From Fasciola hepatica (lineage: Eukaryota > Platyhelminthes > Trematoda > Plagiorchiida > Fasciolidae), in the NCBI GenBank assembly GCA_948099385.1, contig CANUEZ040000028.1, positions 3,534,001 to 3,598,000 of the forward strand: a DNA stretch of 64,000 nt, read 5' to 3'. Each line of letters begins with the position of its first letter. Position 1 is the stretch's first letter. The notes beneath the pieces were generated by a model that was not told the origin of the DNA, did no database searches, and saw only the letters and a program-made list of their open reading frames with translations. Shown here in pieces: positions 33,170 to 46,500 of the stretch. The translations under genes were made by a program, and so were the position numbers.

Positions 33170-35600
33170 CTTTGTCTAGCAACTAACGGGTTCGTGATGC
33201 ATTATTTCTGCACTCAAGTCTTACACCCGAGCGCTTTCTCCTTTTTTGACGCCTTCTGGTTTACCAGTTGTGCTACATTGGTGCTTCGGCTTGCTACCAC
33301 ATTCCACGGGATTCGGAAAATAATATCTGTGGTATATTTCTCGACCTTGGTCGAGAGGCACGCATTAAAGCATGATCAGATTTTACAGAATCACTCAGTC
33401 AGATGAAAATCTCACACATTTTAAAGCAGGAGTCTCACTTTATAACGGCGGAGGGATAATGGTGGGGAGAGTTTAAATAGAGAAAAGTGACAACTGACTA
33501 AACGGAAAATATGATCCAGTTTCAAATCAGTGTGGACAATAGTAAGGAATCCGCCGGATATAAGAATGATGGGAATAAAATTGTCTCAGAGCGCACAAAT
33601 ACACTAATACCAGGAATGATGCAAGGAAATGGTCGGTAATGCGCACTGAAGTTCACTTAAAAAGGTAACTGATGGGGAGACAAGGAGACAGGTAAGAATT
33701 TTATGAAGATACACAGGAGAATACCAGTTTTCATAGATTTGTGGATACGAGGAGTTGAGTTAATTTTCATGAGAAATACCAAATTTCCAATGTGGTCGGG
33801 AATTCGCAGCTGGCGGAATAAATATGGAGTTTCAAGAAAGAATAATCAGCAAGCTGTATGCGGTGTCTATGAGGAGCAAAGTATTGCAATAAAGAAAGGA
33901 GAAAACCCTTGCAAATGGCCAAGTTGAACTGGTAAAATGGCAAATATATTATTTGTTTAGTTTCCTATGGTCTTTCTGTGCCTACTTTTGGTATTCTGAG
34001 CGAGAGTCAGCTGCGGTTTGCATTTGATTTGAAGGGAAGGGCATCATCGAAACTGGGCAGTTTGTCATTCATTTAGGAACCCTTGCATGGTGGCTCAAAT
34101 AGCTTCAACATGGAGAAAATCTTACGGTAAGGAGTTCCCGGTAGGCCTCAGCGGGGCACATGCAGCAGTATCGCGACCTCGTATGGATAAAACCGGGTAA
34201 TCAGGTCGTATTCTCAGCAGCCAACCATGGGCACAGTTGTGAGAGAGCGGAGAAGGAGATAAGTTGTCTGCGGATGAAAAACATCCATGCTACACAATCA
34301 CCGGTTGGTTCTGAAATTCAAAAATGGGAGAGTCGCAGTCTGCAAGCTGTTCCAGCTGAGAGTCAGCTTGAGCAAAATAATGGATAGGGGGCGGAGGTCG
34401 GTTACGAGGCACAACGGTTATAGTAAAACGAGAAGTCATAAGTGTTGTAAGTCGGTGTTCACAAGGACTAGCCGCGTTTGCACTATTAGGCCTGGCTATT
34501 GATTATGGATTCCTCAGTGTACCAGAAAATCCTGTTGTTCGAAGTTATTAAAGTTGTGGAAAAGCACCGGCTCTACTGGGTCTGAGGGCTGTGCGAGGGA
34601 GCAGCTCGGAAGCATTGTGAATCGCGGAGTGTTCACAGGTCGCGAGGAAGCAGTTGGAAAACACTAAGAACTAAATTGGCAGTTCCGTTTAGTAGGACCA
34701 GGAGATATATGGCACATCCTATCTTGGAGTGTTTACGAGTCTGATGCTGCAGGTTGGTTTCCGGTCTTGGTGACGAGAAAGTGACGTCAGGATGGGGTGT
34801 AAGCTGGAGAGAGTGTTGGATACTAGAACGTAAGAGACACTGGGTTCTTAAGAAAAGGTTGAAAATTAGGTGGGTTTGAGTGAAAGATACGGGAAGTTTT
34901 CCCAACTTCCCTATACATATGTTATATACACATTTAGATTTACATATGTAAGCTTACTGCTTTGGGGAGACATGTTTATCGTATGATGTGTCGACTGACT
35001 GTCCAGAGCAGTGTGATAAGAGTCAGCGCCCCAAGGGATACTTGGCTGACTTCAACGTACGTGCTAGGCATTCGTGAAAAGGCAAAGGGTGGTTGATACT
35101 CCGAGCGGGAGGCGGATTGTTATATGTGAGGAGCCCAGTTCGCCACCATCACAGTCCTTTTCGTGAGCTCTGAGAAAGCGAAGAGGGCGCGCGGAAACCT
35201 AGGTGGGTTTAAGCTGCTTTTGGGTTAGAAGCCACCTACAGATATCCAAGTTTGAATTTGGAAGGATTAGCTTACGTATGATTCTTGAGCTTTACCAGGT
35301 GCTGGTGACAATTAGTTCAAGTATCAGCAAGAAAAATTTTTAACACAGCTGGCATCACATGGATGAACTTTGAAAAACTTGTGTAGACAACGAAGTTGGC
35401 CATCAGCGAGCTGGTTTATTAAAGAAAAATGAACCCGGAAGGGTTAAAACTGAGAGGAGAGGTCGGTTTATATGGATAGCTTATTTGGCAGTCTATCACC
35501 CTGCACAGGGTCAGGCAGAGGTACTGAGGGAATAGCTCGCAAGCTTATTCGTTTCGAGGGGTATCCCATAAGTAGGGTCAAGTCTTGATCATTTCGAGGA
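33170..35600. other. Unassigned, purine-rich on the plus strand
   Basis: No gene recognised. The plus strand is A/G-rich with short frames only. Confidence 0.4.
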
Positions 35601-35619
35601 ATTCATCCGTTGCTGAGGG

Positions 35620-35800
35620 TGATTTGAGTATGAATCCTTTACGTTCGCAGCCAATGGTATCTTTGGTACTTCGTTGTTTTCTCCTCAAAGGAGTGGGAGA
35701 GCGTGATTACCCCATAGGGCGTACCTATCATTTCTCCTCCGCCAGCCTTTATTTACGCGTGACTCGTGGGGTCCGCCAATGTGAGGGTTGACAACTCTCC
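35620..35800 (+). pseudogene. Possible RTE-like RT scrap
   Basis: A short translation, SLVLRCFLLKGVGE, followed later by RGVRQCEG, resembles the RTE RT stretch that normally reads LWRCLLLKGVPE then SGVRQGCP. No other RT motif survives, so this rests on about 60 codons. Confidence 0.35.
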
Positions 35801-36299
35801 CCTCATTTTAAGATAACCACAGACGTTCGCTATTTACCCACAGGTGGAGTCGCGGCTTTTAGCTATGGGAGATGAAGAATGAGGGTAATAGACACGCGGA
35901 ACAATCCCAACGCTCAGGGAATGTATAATTGAGCGCTCGCTTCAAGCAGGGTCGGAGTCCGACAACTTTCAGTTTATGTGAGCTCTGGCCACTGTCAGCA
36001 GAAAATGCATTGGCACATGGAAGCGACCCACCTAAGGTTAACGTTTGGAAAGTTCTGGGGTATGTTGCCTTAGTCCCAGTATTCAAACTCGTTTTCATAA
36101 GCCGGCTGTTTGGCGACTCTCTGGCCGGAAAGAAAGGTCACTTTGAGAACAGCCAAGAAGTGACCCAGCGAGCCTCTGAAATGAGAGATAGGGAAATTCT
36201 CGCGGATTTTTATTGGGAGTTTATTTCATAAATTTTGGTATTTTATGAGAAAGAAATTTTTGATTTCATCCCCAGTTTCCACCTACGAATAGCGAGTCG

Positions 36300-37440
36300 A
36301 CGTGAACTATGGCCTAGGGCACAATTCGTGGAGGGAGTGGGACGAATGGTTTCAGTACGCTTGGAGGCAAACCGTGGTTTGGCTTAAACAGGAAGCAAAA
36401 ACTGAGCTTTATGCGATGCATCAATCGATCGGTGAAGTCTCGCCGCATGGCCTCCAGAGAAATGCGATTAGGTCTCGTCATGATGATGAAGATAGTGAGA
36501 CTGTATTCAAGGTATGCCCGGTGGGCGGCTTGTAGGAGAGCAGTTTGCAATCATTTAGCCGAAATATTCTAGAGATAATGATATTGGTTCTCCTCTTGGC
36601 CACCTGGATTGGAACATGATCAGAAGATCTAAAGCTACAAGAGTATTGATGACCAAGGTCTCGGACTAACGGGCTGTGCAAAAAGCGGAGGTTGCGGATA
36701 AGTAGGGCTCCTGGAGTCACTTGACGTCCGAAAGCTGCGTAGCAGCTCCTGGAGATTGAGAGGTCCATACTCCAAGGAATGTTCCATCTTCCAGTCTCTT
36801 CAGACCACTAGAAGTTTTGTTTAGCATGGTGTCGAGGTTCTGATGAGGAAACTCGTAGATAATCTCAATGCCATCGGCGAGAAGGAACGGAGTATTTTGG
36901 TTCAGAGTGGGAAATATCGTTTATCTAAATGAGGAAACGCAAGGGACCGAGTCAATTCCTTTGTGCAACTCCATTGGTAACTGAAGCTAGTTGTGAGAAG
37001 CATCAACCAATGGAATTCACTTGTGAGCGGTTCTATAGCTATGATGTTAGTCACAATAAAAAGGTACAGTAAAAGCCCCGAGCCTCGAGTTTGGTTAACG
37101 ATAAAGAGAGCGGGACACTGCAAAACGCCTTGGCCGTTTAGGGGTTTTTAGCAGTGATAGATTTATTTTTGTCGGCGGTCATTGTTATGAGGTTAAAAAT
37201 GTCGTACTGGCAATTGGTACATGAAAGTAGCTTTAGGAATCCGTACCCCCCACTATGGATGATATTGTGAGACGATAAGACGTTAGGCATCCGCCGTTTG
37301 GTGAGGCTTTTCATGAACCTAGAAGCCACTAAAGTGTGGTGGATGGGGCGGTAGTTTAGAGGTTCATGTATTAGTCCATTTTTGTGAATAAGGATAATGA
37401 CCGCAGTCTTCAAATGTGAGGGAAGTATACCGCACATTTT
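36300..37440 (-). pseudogene. CR1-like LINE I, decayed relative of LINE F
   Basis: Piece-by-piece similarity to the RT of LINE F (57-60 kb). At 37437: LPSHLKTAVIILIHKNG, LNYRPIHHTLVASRFMKSL and NIIHSGGYGFLKLLSCTNC. Near 37000-36850 an eroded motif B/C region. At 36700: SPLVRDLGHQYSCSFRSSDH and IQVAKRRTNIIISRIFRLND. At 36500: AMRRDFTDRLM. The order is conserved on the minus strand but at least four frame changes are needed. The catalytic Asp pair has been lost. Old and young copies of one family thus share this window. Confidence 0.72.
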
Positions 37441-38596
37441 GTAGACCTGTTATAGGGCTGCGACACGATTTCATCCGAGGCATAGAAGTGTCTGTGGAAT
37501 GCCATCAAGGCCACTGGGTGAGGACTTCCGGACACGGGTAAGCTGGTCGGTCACTTCATTCAGTGGAAGTTATGAATCAGATGGTTGTGCTCGGTGAGAG
37601 TGTTTGTGCATGAAGGTAAAGTAAGAGCGCCTGTAGTCGTGGAGGCAGCAAAGTAGAAGTTAAGCGCCTCGTCTATCGCCACAGGTGAGGTGATGTGCTT
37701 CCATGGTTTTGCTGGTCCCTATGCTCGGCTGTTGGTGTTGGGAACAGTATTGGGGGTGGTAAGCCTCTCGGGTGCCCTGGACCACTTTGTCTGTGCAGGG
37801 CCTTGTGGACAGCCAACGGAGTCAGGTGCAACATTATCGAAACGGAGCTTGGTAGGCTTGCCGATACCGCTAACGGGGACGGTGTGGCGATTCTGCTGTC
37901 TCCTCAAGTTGTATGGGCTCCCCATGAGGACAAATTATCTGGTTCAGCGATTCTTCTACCTTCGGAGCTCATGTTGATCCGGCCCGCAGCTGCGATAGTT
38001 GCAGCCCGGTATCTAGGGTTATCAAACTAGGCCACGGTCAGCCTTCTAGGGGCTAGCCAGTCGGCATTGGTTCTCCATTTATCCATCTGTAGTGCCCTCT
38101 TAGCGAGTGTATGTTTTGACACTCAAACTTGCCATAGAGTAACCTTTACCCATTGTCTTGAAACCCGATATTTTTACCGCCTCTTCCTGTGGAATGGCTA
38201 GGCAAATCCGTTTGTCACCACGTTCCCTTTCCGCCTTAGAGCTATCTCGGTTTGGGCCTGGGTTTCTGTGAAGGCTTTAACTAGGGGTGTAGCCTGTAGT
38301 CTCAGTTTTTACATTTGCTTGAACTGGTCCTGGATAACCTCTGTCGATTGAATTATCTCCCCTTGAGCTGTAACCCCGAAGGTTCTCAATGTCCCCCTTT
38401 TACCTCAATTTCGCCTCTTCAGCTTTAGAATTAGGGGAGGGGAGTCTAATTGCTGGCCTCCGAAAGGAGGTGGACCTCGTGAGTTCGCTGTCCAGACCCA
38501 TGATATAATGAGCCTCACGGGTCTCTATGCACGAGATTGAGGTGAGCTTGGGTTTCTTGTTTATCTAACATTTGTCTGAAAAATCCCACATAACAC
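37441..38596. other. Unassigned; upstream part of LINE I possible
   Basis: About 37.45-37.60 kb could hold the RT N-terminal linker of LINE I (on the minus strand, a stretch ending in a worn PSPSGLDGIP-like run), but beyond 37.7 kb nothing is recognisable. Confidence 0.4.
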
Positions 38597-38930
38597 ATTG
38601 AGAATAAACAACGTGGCGAACAGGCTCGTTTTCAGTTATTCGTACTCATTCCAATACATAACAATATATATGACTCACAAAATAAGAACGGACAATGGCA
38701 ATCCAAATCTGTCTCTGCACGTGCGTGTGTGCATGTGAAATTGATCACAGTGTGGAATGTTCAATTGGTTGCACATGTGTTCGGGACCATGACGTGGGCC
38801 ACGGAAGCTTAAGTGCTTGCACAAATTGTTTCTGAGCGCACAGGGGAGGATTGTAGATACGAATGCTCACGGCTTCGGCTGTGGCTAAGATGCGACACTT
38901 GACAAGTCTTGATTGCTTTCCTCGGACTTT

Positions 38931-40500
38931 TTAAATGGTGCAAAAAGCGTTTATCACCTCGACTGAGTGGTTTGATTCAACAAGGTGTGAGCACACCGCA
39001 CTCGTAATTGTCTTAATTGCTCCCGTGTTCAGCCAGGCCGGGTGGTGTTCGCGAACGCGTTGGGATAAGCGCCGAGTCGTGCGACCAATGTACCTAGTTC
39101 CACAGGAACAGGTGAAGGAATACACACAAAACGAGGTTGCAGAATTCGGCACTATGTCCTTCAATCGAAAACACTATCGGTTTGGAAACGAACAGGATTT
39201 GCAACTGTGCAGCGTAGAATGTTTTGTTGATTACTCCCGATAATCTTCGTTGAATAATTTCGGCTTCCGTGTCGCCTTTGAACGGTAAACGCACATATAG
39301 TATCTTCTTGGCGGCTCCTATCTCCTTTGATTTTCCTTCATTTTCTTGCATTGTCTTGTCGATGAACCGTTCAGGATAGCCGTTATTTAAGGAAACACTC
39401 CACAGAAAGACGAGTTCATTTCTTATTGTATCTTCGGAGCAGATTTTTCTTGCTCTGTTAACTAAGCAACGTATTAGATTCCTCTTCATTTTGAGGGGCA
39501 CAAAGCTGTGAAAATGTATGTATTGTCCGTTCCATGTAGCTTTTCTGTGCACTGATAACAGGACGGAAAAATCATTCCGACGGCTTATGCAAACGTCTAA
39601 ATACGATAGACTATTGTCCTTTTCTTCTTCCAAAGTAAATTGAACGTTGGGATGGGCAGCATTAAAATTGTTAAGAAGCATACTTGTGTCCAGATTGGTA
39701 TCTAGCCCACATATGACGTCGTCTACGTATCGTTTGTACAAGGTAAAATCTCGGATTATGGGTTCAGGTTCATTATTTTCAAGTTTTGCCATGAAAATAT
39801 CGGTAAATAGGGGCCCCAAAGGTGATCCCATTGCAACTCCGTCCTTCTGACGATAGATTTCACCATTGAACTGAAACTGTATATTATGTGTGCAGACATA
39901 GAGTAACTATTTCAGTTCATCCAACGGGATACCCAAATCGATTCCGTTGCTCTGAATGTAATCGCACAGATAGTTGATTGTTTCACTGATCGGGACATTT
40001 GTGAACAGTGAAGTAACATCCAGTGATATCATCCGCTTTCCTTCTAGATCCAGGTTCTTCACAGTTTCTACAAAATGGAAGGTGTCTTGTAGACTGTGCC
40101 TAGAAATTGCGGCTCTTACTGGTTCCAATAAGCCCGTCAACCACTTTGCTGCTGCGTGATATGGAGAGTTACACATATCCAGAATCGGTCTCAATGGGAC
40201 GCCTTCTTTGTGTACCTTAGGTAGACCGTACAATCTGGGAATTACCGTTCCTGTCGGTCGTATCCTTTCGAAGGTCATCGCGTCGATTATTCCTTTCTGC
40301 TTCAAGGATCTTATTCTCGTTGAAATTGATTTTTCTATCTGAGACGTCTTATCCTTCTCAGATGGGGTCTTCGTGAACTTGGAGCCATCACTCACCATCA
40401 CCTTTATCTTCTCTATATAATCCGATTTATTGAGAATTACGATACCCGCACCTTTATCTGGTTTTGACAACATTATTTCTCTATTGGCCTGCAATTCTTT
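38931..40500 (-). pseudogene. Penelope-like RT and GIY-YIG, left arm
   Basis: RT reads from the palindrome centre leftward, starting about KELQANREIMLSKPDKGAGI (the true N-terminus is missing). Characteristic Penelope RT motifs: YGLPKVHKEGVPLRPI, ISLDVTSLFTNVPI, AMGSPLGPLFTDIFMA and the catalytic YVDD. A TAG at 39907-39909 interrupts the frame after LDELK, and a frameshift near 39160 precedes the GIY-YIG endonuclease (CVYSFTCSCGTRYIGRTT). Both lesions are identical in the right arm. Translation upstream of about 40500 runs into the opposite arm and is not real protein. Confidence 0.85.
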
Positions 40501-40510
40501 GAGGTTCTTT

Positions 40511-42080
40511 AAAGAATTGCAGGTCAATAGAGAAATAATGTTGTCAAAACCAGATAAAGGTGCGGGTATCGTAATTTTCAATAAATCGGATTATATAGAG
40601 AAGATAAAGGTGATGGTGAGTGATGGCTCCAAGTTCACGAAGACCCCATCTGAGAAGGATAAGACGTCTCAGATAGAAAAATCAATTTCAACGAGAATAA
40701 GATCCTTGAAGCAGAAAGGAATAATCGACGCGATGACCTTCGAAAGGATACGACCGACAGGAACGGTAATTCCCAGATTGTACGGTCTACCTAAGGTACA
40801 CAAAGAAGGCGTCCCATTGAGACCGATTCTGGATATGTGTAACTCTCCATATCACGCAGCAGCAAAGTGGTTGACGGGCTTATTGGAACCAGTAAGAGCC
40901 GCAATTTCTAGGCACAGTCTACAAGACACCTTCCATTTTGTAGAAACTGTGAAGAACCTGGATCTAGAAGGAAAGCGGATGATATCACTGGATGTTACTT
41001 CACTGTTCACAAATGTCCCGATCAGTGAAACAATCAACTATCTGTGCGATTACATTCAGAGCAACGGAATCGATTTGGGTATCCCGTTGGATGAACTGAA
41101 ATAGTTACTCTATGTCTGCACACATAATATACAGTTTCAGTTCAATGGTGAAATCTATCGTCAGAAGGACGGAGTTGCAATGGGATCACCTTTGGGGCCC
41201 CTATTTACCGATATTTTCATGGCAAAACTTGAAAATAATGAACCTGAACCCATAATCCGAGATTTTACCTTGTACAAACGATACGTAGACGACGTCATAT
41301 GTGGGCTAGATACCAATCTGGACACAAGTATGCTTCTTAACAATTTTAATGCTGCCCATCCCAACGTTCAATTTACTTTGGAAGAAGAAAAGGACAATAG
41401 TCTATCGTATTTAGACGTTTGCATAAGCCGTCGGAATGATTTTTCCGTCCTGTTATCAGTGCACAGAAAAGCTACATGGAACGGACAATACATACATTTT
41501 CACAGCTTTGTGCCCCTCAAAATGAAGAGGAATCTAATACGTTGCTTAGTTAACAGAGCAAGAAAAATCTGCTCCGAAGATACAATAAGAAATGAACTCG
41601 TCTTTCTGTGGAGTGTTTCCTTAAATAACGGCTATCCTGAACGGTTCATCGACAAGACAATGCAAGAAAATGAAGGAAAATCAAAGGAGATAGGAGCCGC
41701 CAAGAAGATACTATATGTGCGTTTACCGTTCAAAGGCGACACGGAAGCCGAAATTATTCAACGAAGATTATCGGGAGTAATCAACAAAACATTCTACGCT
41801 GCACAGTTGCAAATCCTGTTCGTTTCCAAACCGATAGTGTTTTCGATTGAAGGACATAGTGCCGAATTCTGCAACCTCGTTTTGTGTGTATTCCTTCACC
41901 TGTTCCTGTGGAACTAGGTACATTGGTCGCACGACTCGGCGCTTATCCCAACGCGTTCGCGAACACCACCCGGCCTGGCTGAACACGGGAGCAATTAAGA
42001 CAATTACGAGTGCGGTGTGCTCACACCTTGTTGAATCAAACCACTCAGTCGAGGTGATAAACGCTTTTTGCACCATTTAA
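40511..42080 (+). pseudogene. Penelope-like RT and GIY-YIG, right arm
   Basis: Mirror copy of the left arm. Frame 40511-41914 carries RT with YVDD near 41279-41301 and the same TAG (41102-41104) after LDELK. The GIY-YIG domain (41847-42080) follows after a frameshift near 41850. Penelope-like elements use this pair of enzymes to cut DNA and copy their RNA. Downstream 42081-42414 is the 3' untranslated part. Two codons near the start differ from the left arm: Ala to Val and Leu to Phe. Confidence 0.86.
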
Positions 42081-42414
42081 AAAGTCCGAGGAAAGCAATC
42101 AAGACTTGTCAAGTGTCGCATCTTAGCCACAGCCGAAGCCGTGAGCATTCGTATCTACAATCCTCCCCTGTGCGCTCAGAAACAATTTGTGCAAGCACTT
42201 AAGCTTCCGTGGCCCACGTCATGGTCCCGAACACATGTGCAACCAATTGAACATTCCACACTGTGATCAATTTCACATGCACACACGCACGTGCAGAGAC
42301 AGATTTGGATTGCCATTGTCCGTTCTTATTTTGTGAGTCATATATATTGTTATGTATTGGAATGAGTACGAATAACTGAAAACGAGCCTGTTCGCCACGT
42401 TGTTTATTCTCAAT

Positions 42415-43540
42415 AACCTACATTTTTTAAAGGATGATTCTCAGGACAGTTCACCGCCACGTTTTATATGTCCTAGGCATACCCAGGTTAAGTCGTTTTT
42501 GTCCTGGTAGGCCAACAATGCCTTGTTAGCTGTCCTGCTGCATGCCCACAGAAACTTCTCTGAGAGAATATTGCAGCATATACCTACCTGTACGTCCAGA
42601 GAACAACTCTGGATTCCACACGGGAACTGCACGGCGCTCTGGGACTTTCTAAGTACATCCGGTATGGTCTGGGAGTTCGAATCATGGGACGAACGTGTAG
42701 TCATGCTTTTTACCGGCCTGCCAAGGATCACAGCTTCGGAGTAAAATCTTGATATTCAGGTGTAATGGAAATTAGGAGAGTAGCAACTGATTACCCCAAG
42801 AAGTGACTATTGCCGATTGGATGGGAGGCAACCATGGCCGAGAGGAAAACAAGGGGTTCTAACCGTTGGCTGGGCCGTCACTCTAAGGAAGAACAAGCTA
42901 GCACGTTGGCTCTTCTTCTTCCAGTTTGTCACCTTCCCCTCATCAACCCTTTAGTCATGCCTTGGATGTGTTTCTGTTCTCGTGTTTGTAGTGCAGATTT
43001 CCGAGACAGTCAACCTCTTCTTTCTTTTTGGGCTGAGAACTTTTCGCTCCAAATCGTATTATCGTTTCTTCGTACGGTTTATGGGCAGGGCATTGACTTC
43101 CAGCTGTGTAGCCATACTGAACTTCTGACTTCCTACCTTCTTCGATTTCTACACAGTAACCGGTCGGGGGGAAGCACAGCTCACGGCACGTTATCGCCAG
43201 CACCAGAATTTTTATACTTGAATGCGTTTGACTCTTCTGATTAAGCCGCTTCGGAGTTGAAAAACGCGCGGTTAGACGTAGAAACCATCGAAGCTATGAA
43301 GAGAGTGGCGAATGCCGAACAGCCTGTAGCTGTGACCTTAAGAGGAACGGAACGGGTAGCCTCGCTGATGACTTGTGTGGATCATCGAAAGATCACGTTC
43401 GTACTCGTCCCTCTTTGGTGAACCGGAATCCAGACTTTAGTGGGACATTGAGGCTAAGTGAGGGAGGCACTACAACACGGAACGTGATCCTGAAAACCTC
43501 CGACGTTTTACCTGGGCCTGACTTAATTTTGACTCGGTAG
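42415..43540. other. Unassigned; possibly leader of BEL/Pao G
   Basis: No gene recognised. The part from about 43.25 kb may be the start of Gag of the old BEL/Pao copy that becomes readable at 43544, but no LTR ends were found. Confidence 0.4.
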
Positions 43541-43543
43541 GAG

Positions 43544-46500
43544 TTGCGAAGGTGTGAACTTCCGTATTTGGGCGGTTCCTCTTTGCAGTATCTTATATTT
43601 TTCCGTCAGTTCAGAGATCAGATCGATTTGAGTATCCCCGATGACAGTCAGGGTTTGGTTCATTTATTTCGCCTTTGTAGGGGGAGGGCTAAAAGTGCAG
43701 TAAGGGGATGTGTATTTTACCTCACAGAAAAGGGATATAAAAGGATCAGAAGAATGCCGAAGGAACTTTTTGGGCAAAGACACGTTGTTGAGAGAGCTCT
43801 CTCGGTCGACGTTACGAATCTCTGCACCGTCCTTTTAGAAGCCGAACAGATTTCGATATAGAGTAACAAGTTGAATAGTTGTGCTGACGCGCCTAGAAAT
43901 TAGGGTATTTAGGCACTATGGATTCAGTCACTGTCAAAGAAAATGTTCTAAGTAAGTAGCAGAATCTCGTTACTCCGGACTGAGTTAAGAGGCCCGGGAA
44001 GCCGGTTCCCAAGGCTTCTTATCAATGGTTCCCAAAGGGTTAAGGAGCAAGCTTTGACATTGCGCCCGTTGTCGTGGAACGATTGAAAGGATCTGCACTT
44101 AATTATTGTATCGTTTGACATGGGGGCTGTAGCCTCTTTTGTTTGGGCTGATTTGGCTTGCTGGTTGGTTTCGATTGGCAAGGAATCAAGGGTGTATTTG
44201 AACCCTCCCGTGAGCTGCACAGCTAGCCAACTTGCCATGGTTTCATTTCTCCTAGGATATATTAGTAATGAGAAGGTGAAGGAAGTGGAGGTTGTGTACG
44301 CAGAGTCCTCTGTTTTGGGGGTACCAGCAAAGACGTTGGACACAGAAACCCTTTCAAGATCAGACCGTCCAAAGGGTATTGACTTCACAGCCTTATTCGA
44401 ATCAAAAGTTAGTTTCTTGGTGGGCTTATGTGCATTGGAAGCACACTGGAATATTTGGCAGCGAAGAAGCCACAAAGAGGAGCTCTATGCGGATTGTACT
44501 CCTTTGGGTTGGGTCCTTAGAGGACTGCTAGACGACGTTCCTCGAGGTAGGGAAAAGGCATTTTCGTTTCACACATACCGTGTAAGGTTGACTGAAACCT
44601 CGCCAAACTATATAATCAGAACTTTAAGGAGAGTGCGTCGGTCGAAACTGCACTACTCTTGACGGAAATAACGTGCGGTGGATAAGGAAGAAAGTTCATT
44701 AAACCCAAGGAATGACGTTTTTGTGTAAGAACACTATGGAAGAATGGTACACTGCAGAGTTGCTGTAACAGAAAGGCGGAGTCGCTTCACCTGATTAAAT
44801 TGGGCAGAGGGCCGAGAAAAAAATGCGTGCTTGAATGAAAGAGATTCCTCTTTTATTCTCCGATATTTAGATAGGGGATATGCCGTAAGGGCAACCAAAG
44901 AGGAAAAAATACCAGTGCAGTAAAGTAGTTACAAAATTACACCGTAGTTAGCCAGAAGAAACCAGAGAAGCCAAGAGTAATCTTCTACTGGCAGTTGCTT
45001 GTCGGGGTGGGTCCTGAAAAGGTCACTTGTCGCAACGCCCAAACATGGTAACAAATTTGGAAGGTATAATACTACAGTTCCAACAAGGACCTATAGCCAC
45101 CTCTGCGGATAACTAGGACGTTTTCACAGGAGTTTGTGCCAGAAAGAGACCAAGATTCGCTCCGGTTCTTGTGGTGGCCGGAAGAGGATAGTCTGAAGAA
45201 GTCTCTGGAGTACAAGCTGAATGTTCACCCTTTTGGGCCTGTTTCTTTACTGTTCTGAACAAATTTCGCCCTCATGGAAGTTGCGGAGGTACTTGGCCAC
45301 AATTGCAGCCCAATTGTAACAGCAGTAGCAGTATATTGTTCCAATTTAGATGATAGACTTGCTTCGACGAAGGAGAAGACGAGGGATTGTCGCAAGGTGG
45401 ATTTGAATTGACCGGGTGGGCGGGCAATAGCGATAACGTACCTAGCGAAATCTACTTTACGGAGAGGACAGAATAACCGAGCAATTAAACGTAGGGGCTC
45501 CACCAAAGCAGCTCGCATTGGGATAGGCCTACGGTGTGGAAGCGGGCTCTTTCGCTTACCAACTAAAGATTTTGGACCAACCAGACAGGGGAAGGTTTTT
45601 GTTGTCTCAACCGGCTGATATGTATACATAACCCTTTATGTTGGTTCGGTGGGACCGGAGATGTGTGACCAGTGAAAAGAGCGCAAAAGTATCACTGATG
45701 GAATACGACAGGTTCATATATCACGGTACCATGCTCATTAGACTGAGTCGGATACCATTGTTGAGCTTCATTTGTTTAACAACGCGTTAGAGGTCGAACA
45801 GGGTTCAGTGGCGTAAGTCTTTGTTTTATCGCGCTGCCTCGTGATAATTGCCAAACCAAGAGTGTAACCCCTAAAATCAATATATGTGCCGCGTCTGGAG
45901 TTTTCTGCGGCCGCATCAGTTGGAGGGAGAAAGATCCACTTTCGTCTGAGGTGTTCTTTTGGGCAGATTCAGCGGCCTCTCTGCACCGCGTCAAAAGTGA
46001 TCAGGGTTAATAAGCAGCTTTTGTAGCTTATGCACCATCCAGATTCCCACAGCGTTCGCCTCTGACACAATCGCGAGAAGTGGCTGGAAAGGACAACCCT
46101 TCTGCTCTGACTTCCAGAGGTATAAAGCAGCTGAGCAGCGGCAGTGATTTATGGTTTCACAGGCCCACTTTCTCGTAGGTACCGGGACATAGGGCGCCTG
46201 TTGGGCAGTATAGTTTGCAGGCCCTAAAGAAATTATCAGAACTTAAGAATGAGGCAATGGTGAGCAAGCTTCTCCGTGCGTGCTTATTTAGGGCAATCCT
46301 CGTCATGGCACAAAACTGTAGAGTCGGCGGCATGGATTCCAGGGTACAATTAGCATCTTTCAGTACATGTAGGGGGCCGGTCTAGAACGACTTTGCTTTT
46401 TGGCACCTTGAGGTTGTCGGAGACCAAGAAATGCCGTACAGAAGTGCTTATATGGGTTCAGCGAGAAGCATTCACACTGGGAGTTGCGAGCGTACCTGTC

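Larger units (their letters stand above)
38597..42414. repeat. 3.8-kb near-perfect palindrome of Penelope-like element
   Basis: Every base x pairs with 81011 minus x, with no indel over two arms of about 1.9 kb. The centre is a ~10-bp unpaired stretch at 40501-40510. By eye I found only two mismatched pairs (40487/40524 and 40434/40577), both within about 75 bp of the centre and both C on one arm, T on the other in coding sense. Outer ends break cleanly at 38597 and 42414. The arms are 5'-truncated copies of one Penelope-like element joined head to head. Confidence 0.93.

Noticed and set aside
36835..36860. CTGATGAGGAAAC at about 36840
   Set aside because: Core and GAAA are adjacent with no room for helix II.
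40430..40510. Apparent N-terminal extension of the Penelope RT (ITIPAPLSGFDNII...)
   Set aside because: It is translation through the palindrome centre into the antisense of the other arm, so not real protein.
42370..42412. Hammerhead-like hairpin at the outer end of the Penelope arms (CTGAAAACGAGCCTGTTCGCC)
   Set aside because: Penelope-like elements can carry hammerheads, but neither a proper CTGATGA core nor a GAAA strand is present here.
42666..42720. B-box-like GAGTTCGAATC at about 42675
   Set aside because: No A box at the right distance upstream and no repeat structure; single short match.
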